Source of the DNA: Stramonita haemastoma
Lineage: Eukaryota; Mollusca; Gastropoda; Neogastropoda; Muricidae
Reading direction: 5' to 3'
Length of the DNA stretch: 64,000 nt
NCBI GenBank assembly: GCA_030674155.1
Contig: CM060317.1
Location: forward strand, 35,622,520-35,686,519
Of this stretch, positions 47,329 to 59,220 are shown piece by piece; position 1 is the first letter of the stretch, and every line of letters starts with the position of its first letter. The position numbers and the translations under genes were made by a program. Below the pieces are notes generated by a model. That model made no database searches and was not told the DNA's origin. It saw only the letters and a list, made by a program, of their open reading frames with translations.

Positions 47329-47379
47329 AATGAAGAAAGACATGTGAACCACCCATTTATCCCCAAGATGGAAAGAGAA

Positions 47380-47490
47380 AGGAAGGTAGGCCCCGCCCAC
47401 ATAGTTCTGGGATCAAACAGAGCAGTAAGCCATCCCACCACGTCAAGGTAGGCTCCGCCCACATTGCTCTGGTGATCAAATCAAATCAAA
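47380..47490 (+). repeat. 66-bp tandem repeat, right part
   Basis: Continues the 46985-47145 array: CCGCCCACATAGTTCTGGGA, CACCACGTCAAGGTAGGC. A (CAAAT)n run (47476-47500) follows. Confidence 0.85.
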
Positions 47491-47494
47491 TCAA

Positions 47495-47565
47495 ATTCTT
47501 TCATTCAGGATAACGAATAAGCACTTGCCTGCTTTTTTACATCCAGTTCCCGCCCTTATCAGGGA
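47495..47565 (-). mobile_element. SINE tail fragment
   Basis: ATTCAGGATAACGAATAAGC and TTTTTTACATCCAGTTCCC. It is truncated where the next copy, in opposite orientation, begins. Confidence 0.6.
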
Positions 47566-47624
47566 TTAAATCTAGATTTAAAAAAATTCCTTGAACTAAG
47601 CAACAACAACAAAAGTAACAGTAA

Positions 47625-47895
47625 CTCAGAGCAGAGATTTTTCCCCAGGAGTTAACATCAGTGGAGACTCGACTCCCCCCAAAAGTCCTTGTGGAAACGC
47701 ATGCAGAACATCTTGGTACAGGTTAAACCCTTTCCACTTTTTGTAAAAGTAGGCCATCATGTGCCGGTGAGAACAGATGACAAAAATTCCAAAACTGCTT
47801 ACACACAGGACTGGATGTAAAAAAAAAAAAAAAAAAAGCCCATAAGTGTTTTTTCCATTATCCTTGACATAAAAGAATGAATGAATAAATAAAAT
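47625..47895 (+). mobile_element. SINE copy in plus orientation
   Basis: CAGGAGTTAACATCAGTGGA through CATCATGTGCCGGTGAGAAC to TATCCTTGACATAAAAGAAT with an AATGAATAAATAAA tail. Confidence 0.85.
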
Positions 47896-48244
47896 AAGTA
47901 CATTTACAGTAAAAGACAGTGGGTTAAGGAGATTTGTTTGACACCTGCTTGAAAGTAGTTACCCGTGAAGTGGGTAGATGGGCAAAGCCATTCTGTAGAG
48001 GAATAATTCTTCTTCTCTCATTGCTTTACACCTTCAAATGTATCTGGGAAAAGTAATGGCATGTCCTTTCCAGCTCCTCTCGTGGGCCATACAACTTGGT
48101 CTGTAGGGTTATCTCCTTAGGCCACACCCTCTTCCTCAGATCACTGAATAGTATGCACCTCTGAAAGATGTGCTCGCCTGTCTTGTTTTCTTTATCACAG
48201 GCACACAGGGGAGAAGGAGCAAGTTTCAGCTTATTTATTTTTAT

Positions 48245-48600
48245 TTATTTATTCTTTTATATCGAGGATAACAGAATAAGCAATCATATGCTTTTTTTCA
48301 TCCGGTCCCCCGTGTGTATGCAGTTTTGTAAATCATGTCATCTGTTCCCACCGGTACACGATGGCCTACTCTTACGAAAAGCGGAACAGGATTTAACGTG
48401 TGCGCAAGATGTTGTGCGTGCGTTCGCAACGGGCCTCGGTTAAAGGGCCTCGGTTTAAAGTCTCATCCGAAGGACTTTTGGGGAGAGTGGAGTCAGCACT
48501 GATGTTAACTCCAGGAAGAAAATTTCCTCCACCGACTCGAACCCGGGTCGTCAAATTGCCAGCGCAATGTTCTGACCACTAGGCTATCCGCCCCCCTGTC
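48245..48600 (-). mobile_element. SINE copy, full length
   Basis: From the (TTTA)n tail and TATCGAGGATAACAGAATAA to GACCACTAGGCTATCCGCCC. It contains a small GGGCCTCGGTTAAA duplication. Confidence 0.9.
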
Positions 48601-48984
48601 TTAGTGTACATATGGTGATTTAGTCTGTTGTACCCCAGTGCCGAGTCTTAGAATTATGACTTGATCTTGTCTTTAAGATGGTGGTAGTCCTTTTCTGTTC
48701 TAGGCGGGGCCATTGATTTGATGATTGGAGGGATAATTAGGATGGCTTTAAATTTTTTTTTATTAAGTATGGGTCTTATACAGCCCCAAAAGCCCACCCA
48801 GTCTTGACAAAATGACAAACCATTTTTTTCCCCTTGTGGGGATGCAGGGGGCCTATCAGAACAAAATTAATGTCAGTACAAACAACATCCCCACCTGGAA
48901 ATTCTGTTTTATCCTTTTCTTGTGTTTCTGCATTGTTCCTATACCTATCCCATCATACTCTTCCCCTAACCTGAACCTCCCATC

Positions 48985-49260
48985 TACTCTCCGACCACCT
49001 AACCTCTCCTCCCGACACCTACCCTACCATACTACTCTCCACAGCTACCCCCATCATACTCTTCCCCCCTAAACCTCCTCCCTCCCGACACCTACCCCTA
49101 CCATACTACTCTCCACAGCTACCCCCATCATACTCTTCCCCCCTAAACCTCCTCCCTCCCGACACCTACCCCTACCATACTACTCTCCACAGCTACCCCC
49201 ATCATACTCTTCCCTCGAAAACTCCTCCCCATTCTCTAGGCCTACCCCCTAAATCTGGCC
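48985..49260. repeat. 74-bp C-rich minisatellite, about 3.3 copies
   Basis: CCCGACACCTACCCCTACCA and CATCATACTCTTCCCCCCTA recur with a period of 73-74 bp. Confidence 0.92.
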
Positions 49261-49424
49261 AATTGGTGGTCAGATTGCCATGTTCCAGTTAAACCCCACC
49301 TCCCAGTTAACAAAAATGGCCTAAGCCTAAGAAGTCACGAGAGAGTCTCCCTTTTTAGAATTAGCTCCTTCAAAAACAAACATTTCAGATTAAAAAACTA
49401 AAAAGAAGATTTCTTTTTTTTTTT

Positions 49425-49600
49425 GGGGGGGGGGGGGGGGTAGGGAAGGAGGAAGAGATTTAGGGGAAATAGTATGATGTAGGGAAGGGGGAGGAGGTTT
49501 AGGGAAGGAGGAAGTTTAGGGGGGTGGGGCATGATGGGGTGGGGAGGTGGGGGTTTAGGTAGGGAGGGGGTTGGAGGTTTTAGGGGCAGTATGATCAGGG
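49425..49600. repeat. G-rich inverted counterpart of the 74-bp minisatellite
   Basis: The reverse complement contains CATCATACTATTTCCCCTAA and CCTAAACCTCCTCCCCCTTC, matching the unit at 48985-49260 but more diverged. It is preceded by a T10-G18 run. Confidence 0.75.
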
Positions 49601-49827
49601 GTTGCTTCCGAAGGTGGGAAAGATCATTGCATCTCATATCATGGCAGCTACACTTGCCTTGATTTAAATGAATTTGGTACATTTGAATTTAGGCATGTAG
49701 ATTTTTTTCCCTAAGCATTGTTTCACCTTGTTTTGTTTTTTTTTGCTTTGCTTTGCTTTTTTTTTTTTTTTTTAGCTGTTTTTCTTATTTATTTATTTAT
49801 TTAGGGGTGGTGGTGGTGGTGGATGCT

Positions 49828-50035
49828 ATCCTTTGGATGAGACTATAAACCTAAGCCATGTGCAAACACACAGGGCACAACTTAAATCCTGTTTTTTTCT
49901 AAGAATAGGCCATTGTGTGCCAGTGGGAACAGATGACAAGATTTACAAAACTGCATACACACGGGACTGAATGTAAAAAAAGCACACCAGTGTGTATTCT
50001 TTTATCCTGATAGGGGCTTATAAAAGAATTACTAA
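49828..50035 (+). mobile_element. SINE copy in plus orientation, diverged
   Basis: GGATGAGACTATAAACC through CATTGTGTGCCAGTGGGAAC to TATAAAAGAATTAC. It ends about 350 bp before the HPRT1 start codon. Confidence 0.8.
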
Positions 50036-50269
50036 ATTTTAAAAAATCAATAAAAATTAATAGCCTTCCAACCCAGTATACATGCGCAGGTCATCAGCGT
50101 AGGAACATACTTACATGTTCATCAGATAATAATATTTTCGGACTTTTTTCCGACTGTCTAATTACAGCTTATTTTCTTAATCTCTTCCCCAAATTATTTA
50201 GTACATTAAAAAAAACCCACACTTTTAAAATGCCTAAAATTAAGAATTTATTTTTAATAGCACTCTATT

Positions 50270-50386
50270 ATCAGACTACTTGACCCGGAAGCGAAAGCTG
50301 GAGTGCGACCGCGGCCGAAGATTCGCATGTGGATCATTCGAAGTGCATTTGCGTGCAAGTAGGCCTAGGCTGGACCTCGCGTGAGA
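50270..50386 (+). promoter_or_regulatory. HPRT1: Likely HPRT1 promoter / 5' UTR region
   Basis: A locally GC- and CpG-rich stretch (GGAAGCG, GCGACCGCGGCC, CTCGCG) directly before the start codon, in otherwise AT-rich DNA. No TATA box was seen. This fits a housekeeping promoter but is positional inference. Confidence 0.4.
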
Positions 50387-50410
50387 ATGGCTAGTCAGAA
50401 TTTTATAAAG
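50387..50410 (+). CDS. HPRT1: HPRT1 exon 1 (coding part)
   Basis: ATG then MASQNFIK, donor AAG|GTAAGG, phase 0. The length is close to the 27-nt human coding exon 1. The residues are not conserved, as usual for this exon; the call rests on phase, donor strength and CpG-rich context. Confidence 0.75.
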
Positions 50411-50991
50411 GTAAGGAGATCTCATTTTATTTGCGCTTTGTCAGAAACTGAGAATTTACATTTGAAAGTGGAAGCTGCTGTTTTCTGTTGAGATGCGTCT
50501 GCTATTGAACACACAGTGATTGTTAATCTAAAATCAGGGCGGAGGAAAAGACGAACGCGAAAGCAATCAGCTTCGTCCTCCAAATTCTGTGATGATGTGG
50601 GTCATTGACAATGACAGAACATGGGATCAAATCTATTGCCCAAAGTATATGTCTGCCTAGCAGTCTTTGAGTCGAGAACACACAGTTCAGCATCTGAAAG
50701 CTGACATCGCACATGCAGTGCATGGATTTTTTCTTCTTCTTGTAATCTAATGCAGGAATCACGTGGATTTGACTGCTCGTTTATTTGGTTTACTAGCCTA
50801 TAGGCCTACTGCAGTGTAGGCTATACACCGTGAGCACTTTACTTTGAACTTAACCGTGGAATGAAGGAATCAAAATGATTAATAACTAAGTGAAGACCAA
50901 GGAAGCTAATGAAAAAAAAATTAAAGCAGGTAATGTGGTATGTGACAAAACATGAACCCCCCCTCCCTTCCATTGTTCCAACATGCATGCA

Positions 50992-51037
<46 letters not shown>

Positions 51038-54000
51038 TGCAGGAAAAAAGGGGGATAATTTCATCATGATGGCAGTGATGCAGTTGATAAACCTAACTAC
51101 TACAATCAAAGCTGATTTTTTTTTTTACTGGCCAAATTAAATTTTAGGCTGTGCACATTTCATGCATGAGGAAGAAACAGGAATAGAGAAGCAATCATTG
51201 CATGAAACTAAACAGGCTTAGAAAAAAAAAAAAAACTTTGCATGAAGTATAACACATTCATGAAAATAATCATATAACTTTTTGATAGTTTCCATTAACA
51301 ATATGACATTCCCATAGGCATATTACTGATAATAGTTAATACATGATAATAGAGGTTTTTTTCCCCAAAAATGTTGAATGGGTTAGAATGTGAGAAGTGC
51401 CATAATTGCAGATTGAAGCAAACAGGAGCACGACTTTTGAGTTTGAATATTTGTATATTTTGTACCACTTTATGTCACAGCAGATTTCTCTGCATGAAAT
51501 AACAATATAGCCTATAGCCTACAGGCCTTGACCCATAGGCTGATCTGTAATCAAAATGGCATTCATGAGAAACAAGTATAAATTTTATTATCCTGAAAGT
51601 GTCATGACAATAAATTGAGATCAATCTAGTCAGATGTTGGTAAACTGCTTACAAAATTAAAACTAGAAGTAATTGATGGACAGTCCATATATAGGACATA
51701 CTGGCTGTGCAAAACATTTGTAGTTTTCCTGATCATATTCATAGTCTTAGAAAGTTTTACAATTTGCAGATACTGAGATAGCAGGATCACAATTGATTGA
51801 TTCTTTTCATTAATAATCTTAAATTTCCAAGGGTAACAGTTAAGTATAACATCCTTTTTTTTTCATTCGCAAGATGGTATTGTTTAATGCACAGCTGCAT
51901 AACTTCTGTTGTGTAAGAAAACTAAAAAAAAAAAAAAAAAAGGATGGGAAAAGGGGATGATATATAACATAATATCATATGTGACGCTCCACCACATAAT
52001 GAGACGGAGTGCACATGAGGTCAGTTTTTAGTTATTGACATGATATTAATGTGCAATAAAGTGGCTATCAAATACAAAAAACAGATTGAAAATCGGACAA
52101 TTCTGTGCAAAGTTATTACAATTTGAAATGATAGACTACAGGAAGTGGCAAAATGAGAAACGGACAAGTTTATTTTCGTAACACGTTGTCAGAATGAGGG
52201 CTTGGGTATTTTCAAAACATATTTAAAAGCAAAAGGGATAAAAATTATGCCTTGATATTTCATTGTAAGGTAGATAAACGGATATAGTTTAATAATTAAT
52301 CAAAATCTCAAAATTGATAACTTGACCCCTACCTGCCTTTAATGGCTCCTAGAGCAAAATTGGGTAATGTGCTAAGCGACTCATTTCGTGGCGGAGCGTC
52401 ACATATGTTAATAAAAAAAACTTGAAGACAATAAATTATGATTATATAACATTTTTAGGAGGGTGAAATTGAAGCAATTTAGTTATTTACTGATGGGTGA
52501 TAACATTCCAAATCTGGCGTAATGCTGTTTAGTGTACTCACTACTTGCTTTGGGGTTAAGGTTTTTTCCCCTTTTTCAGTTCTGTTTAAGAATTCTATTA
52601 AGTATTTTATCATTTTTTGTTTCCAAAGAATTTGTTACATTCTTGATTTTATTATGAGATGGTTTAGAGAGAGATATATAAAAATTATAATATATTATTA
52701 TGGTTATGAACCATGTACATTTCATCAAATTCATGATTGTGGATTGCTCTTTCAGATTGAAGATAATGATCAAGGTTACCCTTTAAGCACATTTTGTGTG
52801 CCAAAACACTATGAAGAAGACTTGGAGCATGTTCTGATCCCTGCTGGGCTCGTACACGACAGGTTAGTAATATTGATGTGGATATTGAGTAATTGACTAT
52901 TGTTAGTTTATGGATTCATGGTATAAATTTTATAATATAGTTTTCATTATTAATTTCACATTAATGGCAACATCTGTGTAAGGTGTTAGCAATTTCGGTC
53001 AGTTTCAATGTTCTTAATAGTTATACTAATTATAGTAATACTTTAAATAATAGATGTTTAGTCTTAAAATTTTTTTTTTTTTTTTTAGATGTTTAGTCAG
53101 TTGTGTTTTTCTTGATGAATCTTTGTGTAAGTCCATCATTCTTTGAAGTGTATGATATTCATATTGGCATGCCTATTTTTCCTTGCTGATTTGTTGTTCT
53201 TAGCAGCAAAGAAAGAAATTATATGAGTTGTGTCATATAATGATATAATGTGTGTGTGTGTGTGCATGCGTGTGCATGCGTGTGTGTGTGTGTGTGTGGA
53301 CTCGAGAATGAGCGAACTAGTGCATGCATGTGCACCAGTGCATTTTTTTATCTGAAATTAAAGCAGTAAGTACTCTATATTATTATTAGACAACATGAAA
53401 TGGCACATTAATTATCAGAGATAAAGTTTATTTCATATTAAACCCATTCGTGATTCAGCTTAGAACTGACTTTTACCCTTTATAAAAAACAACTGACCTT
53501 GTTAGTGAATCTTTGAAGGCATGGTGGATACTTTTTGTTTTAGCAACCTATTGAATTTGAAGGCTGCCGTGAAAACTGGATCTTTGATGTACATGTGTGG
53601 TTTATAATTCTCATGCAGCCATTTTGTATAGATTAGAGAGAAGTTCTAACAAAGTGAAGACTTTTTATTTTTAGCTCTTTACATAACTCAGAGAGGTTGA
53701 CAGTGTCACTGATTAGATTTGAATTTCTGTAATGCCTGGTTGGTTGATGGTGAGGTATTTCACAATCTCCTGGGGAAGAAGAGTGTTATTTCAGGAGTTT
53801 CCCATGGAGAAACAATAGTATGGGCCCCAGTAGTATTGTCCATGCTTAACTTTCATTCTCAACCGTTTGGGTTTGTTTGTTTTAAAAAAATTCTAGTTTA
53901 AGCTATGTTAAGTAAAGTCTGTCCCGAGCCTAAGGCTCACCAGGCCGGTGCTTATCCTGGTTTCTGTGGCGTTCAGCGACTGAGAGTCATAGACTCCCCC

Positions 54001-54790
54001 TGGATAGGATGCCAGTCTATCGCAGGGTTAACCCCCAACACAAGGTTGGTACCCCTTTTACACCTGGGTGGGGTGAGAAAATAGCCGTAAAGTGCCTTTT
54101 CCAAGGGCACAACACCAAGTTTAAGCTATGACCATGCCAAAAAGAAGATGCTTACAAAATGTGCAATTATCCTTGGACAAAAGTGTACATCCTATCATTG
54201 AATTAAAGCAAAAAATTACGATAAAGTACTAAAATATTTTAGAATCTCTTTCATAAAAACAACAACAACCGTCTCTTTGATCACCAGTGATTATAAAGTG
54301 TAGGGAAAGAGCCGACTGGAGGTAAGTAATGTCATTAATTGAGAGAGTAGTGTTAGCATAACCACATGCTGAAAGGCTGGAACTGTTTGCCTTTACCCGT
54401 GGAATGTACACATTGCATGGGGCAGGTCAAATATTGCAAAAAAATCTGGTGGCATTATAGAAACAATGGAATATATTCTGACAGGAGTTGATCAACATAG
54501 GCTGCGTGACCTGTAGGTGAAAAGGTCGTGTCACACAAATGCAATCAATGAGCAGGTGCTACAGATAAAAAAGAAAGTAGGTTATAAGGTTATGTCTGAT
54601 GCAGTGTGTCATAGTTTTAATTTATGAACCCACATGATTTTGTAGACATTGTTTCGTTTTGTCCTTGACACATATTTTATTTATTTGCATAGCTATCAGC
54701 TAGTATGATCAACAAAGTTATCAGGAATGCTTAGGTTTTAGAGTGCAGTGTAAAATTGCACTTGAATTGGTTTTGTGTGTATGTGTGTGT

Positions 54791-54842
<52 letters not shown>

Positions 54843-55933
54843 TGAAAGAGAGAGAGAAAAAAGAGAGAGAGAGAGAAGAGAGTGTGTGTGTGTGTGTTGC
54901 AAATACTGATCAATATTATCAATGTTTTATTGAATGAAAAAGAAATTTCTTTTCTTTTTTAATTTGGTTTACAAGACTTTGTTCACTACTACTTAATTTA
55001 AACCTTACATTATTGAAATTCAAGATTTAATTCGCTTTGACCCCTCTTGGGGCATGGAGGATTTCAAACAAAATCAACTGTAACATATATAATTTGCATT
55101 AATAGAATACGTTCATACACATAATTTTCACAGAAATAAAAATATAGTCAACCTTTTCATTAATATCATGCAACTTTACTCTTAAGTATGAATTTGCTAA
55201 GTTTTTATAACATATTTTTATCAGAAGAGAACAAATTACAAAGTGTGAACATGGATCTTGGATACAAATATTCATGAGGTAGGACATTCTTCCGAAGCTC
55301 AGAAAACTTTGGACATTCCATTATGAAGTGAAACTCATCTCCTATCGTTTTCATGTTACTTGTATACAAAGACGATTTTCGCGTGGAATGCCGTTGACCC
55401 GTCCTGTTTCAATCGGTAAAGAATGGTTGATACACCTGAATCTAAATAATGAAATCACATTGTTATATGGCAACTCACAATGTACTTTTCCTCTAAAACA
55501 TTTTTTGTAATTGCGATAAAATATACATTTATTACTTCTTTGCAGTTCTTCTGACCATGACTTTACAAAATTATCTTTTAAAGCCTTAATGATGTTACGC
55601 ATAAACTATCTTTGCAACTTACACAGTAACCCATATTTTTTCTTACAACCCCCCTCCCCTCCCCCGCAACCCCTCCCCCCCCCCCCCAAAAAAAAAAGCC
55701 CCAAACAACAACACACATATTCAGCATGAATATTGTTTGTTGGTTTCAGAACAGAACGTTTGGCTCGTGATATAATCAACGACTTTCAGCACGAGGCTAT
55801 TGTAGCGCTCTGTGTGTTGAAGGGAGGGTACAAGTTTTTCACAGATCTTTTAGACAAGATCAAGATCATCAATCGCAACAGCGGCCATTCTGTACCAATG
55901 TATGTGGATTTCATCCGCCTCAAAAGTTACCAT
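50387..55933 (+). CDS. HPRT1: HPRT1, hypoxanthine-guanine phosphoribosyltransferase, 5' part (exons 1-3)
   Basis: Exons 50387-50410, 52756-52862 and 55750-55933; the gene continues beyond the window. The enzyme transfers phosphoribose from PRPP to hypoxanthine or guanine in cytosolic purine salvage. The 105 residues seen align with the N-terminal half of the human protein: [20 protein letters not shown] (human [20 protein letters not shown]), TERLARDI, the pyrophosphate-loop region [12 protein letters not shown], and VDFIRLKSY. Exon 2 (107 nt) and exon 3 (184 nt) have exactly the human lengths and phases. The PRPP-binding motif and catalytic loop lie in later, unseen exons. The paralogue PRTFDC1 is the only realistic alternative name. 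Introns hold a MITE, a retroposon and LINE fragments. Confidence 0.94.
50993..51034. repeat. (CA)n microsatellite
   Basis: CA run in HPRT1 intron 1. Confidence 0.95.
51980..52403. mobile_element. 424-bp MITE with 24-bp inverted ends, TA target duplication
   Basis: TGTGACGCTCCACCACATAA at the left and the inverse TTCGTGGCGGAGCGTCACA at the right, each bordered by TA. This fits Tc1/mariner-type transposition. The interior has no coding frame. In HPRT1 intron 1. Confidence 0.85.
52756..52862 (+). CDS. HPRT1: HPRT1 exon 2
   Basis: 107 nt, acceptor TCTTTCAG, donor [27 protein letters not shown], then [17 protein letters not shown]. An upstream in-frame ATG is intronic. Confidence 0.95.
53908..54117 (+). 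mobile_element. 210-bp retroposon with 13-bp target duplication
   Basis: The 13-bp AGTTTAAGCTATG occurs at 53895-53907 and 54118-54130. The body contains GGATGCCAGTCTATCGCAGG, TACACCTGGGTGGGGTGAG and AAGTGCCTTTTCCAAGGGCA, a core I recall as widespread in invertebrate SINE-like repeats. No pol III boxes at the left end, so probably 5'-truncated. In HPRT1 intron 2. Confidence 0.85.
54774..54898. repeat. (GT)n-(GA)n-(GT)n microsatellite
   Basis: GT array, short GA array, then GT again. Confidence 0.95.
55028..55620 (-). mobile_element. 5'-truncated LINE 3' end in HPRT1 intron 2
   Basis: Minus-strand translation gives the usual C-terminal pattern of some LINEs: [20 protein letters not shown], then after a frame break [19 protein letters not shown]. 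The 3' UTR ends with a CCCCAAGAGGGG hairpin (55045 region). It stops about 130 bp before the exon 3 acceptor. The clade is not certain. Confidence 0.7.
55750..55933 (+). CDS. HPRT1: HPRT1 exon 3
   Basis: 184 nt, acceptor TGGTTTCAG, donor CAT|GTAAGT. Contains [16 protein letters not shown] and [13 protein letters not shown]. The acceptor is preceded by a C-rich run and A9 (55645-55697). Confidence 0.97.
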
Positions 55934-56870
55934 GTAAGTGTCTTTTAAAGATTTGTGTTCTGTCATGAAACATTGAAAGATATCTGGCTAATTGCCAGTT
56001 ATATATTATATATCTTTAAAAGTTAGACGACTGAATTTATTTCTGAGGGAATTTCAGAATGGGTGAACTTATTTGTTTATGCTCATTTTCATTATTAATT
56101 TGTTTGCTTTTTATATTTGTATTTTTATGAACTTATTTGTCTATAGACAGATCACAGGAGTCATTTTCCACTGCTCTTAGTCTTAGATGTTAGAACTTAT
56201 TCTTTACGAGCTTATTTTAGCTCAGGCACTGACTGCATGGTAAGGGTCTGACTTCCCACCTTCAGGATAGCGTGGCATCCTTTACACTGTTACAGCGGAG
56301 AAAAGTGACCACATGGATTTTGATTTCCAACTTTTCGGTGCCTTGTGATAAGTTTGCATTATTCTTCAGCACTGCATCCAAGTGTATTCAGTGCAGTGTT
56401 CTTTTTGTTGTGAAGAAGTGAAAGTTGAATCATGTATTCCTATTGTGCAGGAGTTATAACAAAAAATAACAGATGGATTGGATGTTCACATCAGGTTGCC
56501 CTTTGTTTAGTATTGAGAGTGGTCATTTTCATGCCAGTGATTTAAAATGGTTGCAATTTTTGTTCTGAATTCAGTATAATTTGACTTTGGCAAAGACAGG
56601 ATTTAATCTTAATGTTTTAATCTATAAAGTTCATTCAGTATTTTTTGTGTCTAGTCAACGTGTTCTTCAGTTTTGAAGAGTTCAGATCTGGGGAAAATCT
56701 TGTCAATTTTCCTGTCTTGATCTGAGCTAGCATAGTGTGTGTGTGTGTGTATTGAGAGAGCAGGCCTGCTGCATGCAGCGTGCTTGTCTTATAAATGCAT
56801 TGTAAGCTTTGCCATCTTTCTGGCCATCCACCTTCTAGGCCTATTTAGTTTCTGATTCTCTAGGCCTATC
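55934..56870. other. HPRT1 intron 3, no feature seen
   Basis: AT-rich, with no recognisable exon or clear repeat apart from a short GT run at 56737-56750. Confidence 0.4.
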
Positions 56871-56872
56871 TG

Positions 56873-56939
<67 letters not shown>

Positions 56940-56966
56940 AGAGAAGAGAGAAGAGACGAGAGAGAC

Positions 56967-57030
<64 letters not shown>

Positions 57031-57079
57031 ATCCTGAATAAAATTTGTGCCACCCCTGCACACACATTGTGTGTGTGTG

Positions 57080-57131
<52 letters not shown>
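56873..57131. repeat. (GT)n-(GA)n-(GT)n compound microsatellite
   Basis: GT at 56873-56939, GA at 56939-57027, unique 40 bp, then GT at 57070-57131. Confidence 0.95.
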
Positions 57132-57133
<2 letters not shown>

Positions 57134-58344
57134 AAGAAAGAAAAGAAATAAATGACAGCAACAGCAACAGAAAACCTCATAAAAATAATTCAGATGAATG
57201 AATGAATAAATTAATGATTTATAAAGTGCATATAAACTTTCAAACCTCAAAGCATTACTCCAATGCAGATAAGATTTATGAATATTCTAGATTAACTCAT
57301 TAAGGGTTGTTTCTTTTTATCTTCCATACTCTCATCCCCTCTTTTTTTCTTGTGCCTTTCTCCAAAACCGTTAAATTGATATTGATGAATTTTTAGGTAA
57401 ATCTTTTTCTTGAGAGGTATTATGAAAATGCAAAAAGAAAAAATACCCCAAACGGCAACAATAACAACCCAAGCCTGCACAAAAAATGTAGGATATGATG
57501 GTTTTTCATGGTTGCCATCATCATCTCATTCTGTGTCTCATTCTGTAGATATGCAACAGTAATCTACCATCATTTTGTGAACTACAAGGTGCACAATCAG
57601 TCTTGCGTGGAGGTAGAAAAATTGTTTCATGGAGCTCGGGTGTGTTAGAATGTTTTATTATAATAGCAATGGTAATATCATAGCACTGAATATGTGTTTT
57701 TGCGTTTGTGCTAAAATTAATTTATGATATCAGGTAAATTTTTGTAAAATTTTTTGTGCTGAAAACATTTTTTGATAGCAAAGGATGAGAATAATTCATA
57801 TTGCTTTTTTTGAAAAAAAAGAGCTTTTTTTGGTTTGCTTTATGAACACTTGTGCAAAGAAAATGTGATGTAAAATTGGGTAGATTATGAAAGATAATAT
57901 CATGATTACAGCAAAGAGGTCTTAAATTTTATTTTTTTTTTTAGTTTATATTCTAATCATAGAGTCCATGTGCACCTGAGTGCATGCAGATGCCCACAAG
58001 TTCATGCACACACCCCCTTTGTATTGTCTTAAGACCTTTTTTCCTTTCTCAAACATTCTCAGAGATGTAGAGACAATCATATGCAAATCTGTATGGCTTA
58101 TTTACAAGCAAAACCAATACAACAGCAACAACAAACGGCTACATCAATGGCGATGAGTGGTTTACAGCACAGATTTTGTAATGTGTATAGAACATAAGCA
58201 CTGTACCAAAGACAAGTTGTATGACTATACGGACACATGAATAGGAAGAAAAGCAAACATATGTGTATGACAATATTGAATCAGACATAATATGGTACTT
58301 ACATGTATGAACACATTGATCAATGCATAAAAAAAGTATATTAC

Positions 58345-58474
58345 ACACTCACACTCACTCACTCACTCATCATACACTCACACAACTCACACAGCACGCA
58401 TGCATACACACACACGCACATACACACACATGCACCACATCACACCTCACACTCACACATGCACACGCACACAC

Positions 58475-58570
<96 letters not shown>

Positions 58571-58632
58571 GTGCACACACACACACACACACACAGAGTC
58601 ACACACAGAGTCACACACACACACACACTCGA
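58345..58632. repeat. (ACTC)n and (CA)n microsatellite cluster
   Basis: Short ACTC units then a CA run of about 88 bp (58480-58568) and GAGTCACACACA variants. Confidence 0.95.
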
Positions 58633-58999
58633 TGGAAATAATCTTAATGACAATTCAATAAAGAAAGACCACACACATCAGATATGCTGCACTCTGAGAA
58701 AGAAAAGCAGGGAAGCAATCAGCTAATGAAGCCCTGAAGAACTAATCATTGAAGCAGCCAGGAAGTAATCAGTCTCCCAGCCAGTCAGCCACCCTTGAAG
58801 TCAGTGAGCCAATCCTGTACATTGCTGTGCCATTAGTGTAAGAGGCCAGTATCGATACATGCTTGGGTTCATCCAGCTCAGTTTTCAGAATGCCAGGTTT
58901 TAGAATCGTGTACCAGAAACACAGTTTGACCAGAAAATGGAAGAAAGGAGAAAGACTGTGAGGGCTTTATGTAGTTTGTAAAATAAAAAGCAAAAAAAA

Positions 59000-59220
59000 A
59001 GACTTTCATGCATGAATGGGATTGTCCTTTTTAGAGTAGTTTATCAATATCACTGGGTTGGGTTTTCGGGGGGATGGGGTGGGTTAGGGATGGGGGGGAG
59101 GGTGGTCTTGTTTTTGTCAGGGTTTTTTTTTTTTGTTTCAGATTTTTTTTGTTTTGTTTTGTATGTGTGTGGTTTTTGTTTTGTTTTTGTTTTTATTGTG
59201 AATGGAGCCGCACTTCTCGA
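59000..59220. repeat. G/T-rich low-complexity tract
   Basis: GGGGATGGGG words followed by TTTTGTTTTG. Frames through it are not genes. Confidence 0.8.

Noticed and set aside
57550..57622. Exon-like segment in HPRT1 intron 3 (TGTAG acceptor, GGAG|GTAGAA donor, open in phase 0)
   Set aside because: The encoded residues (ICNSNLPSFCELQG...) do not resemble HPRT exon 4, which should begin near NDQSTG.
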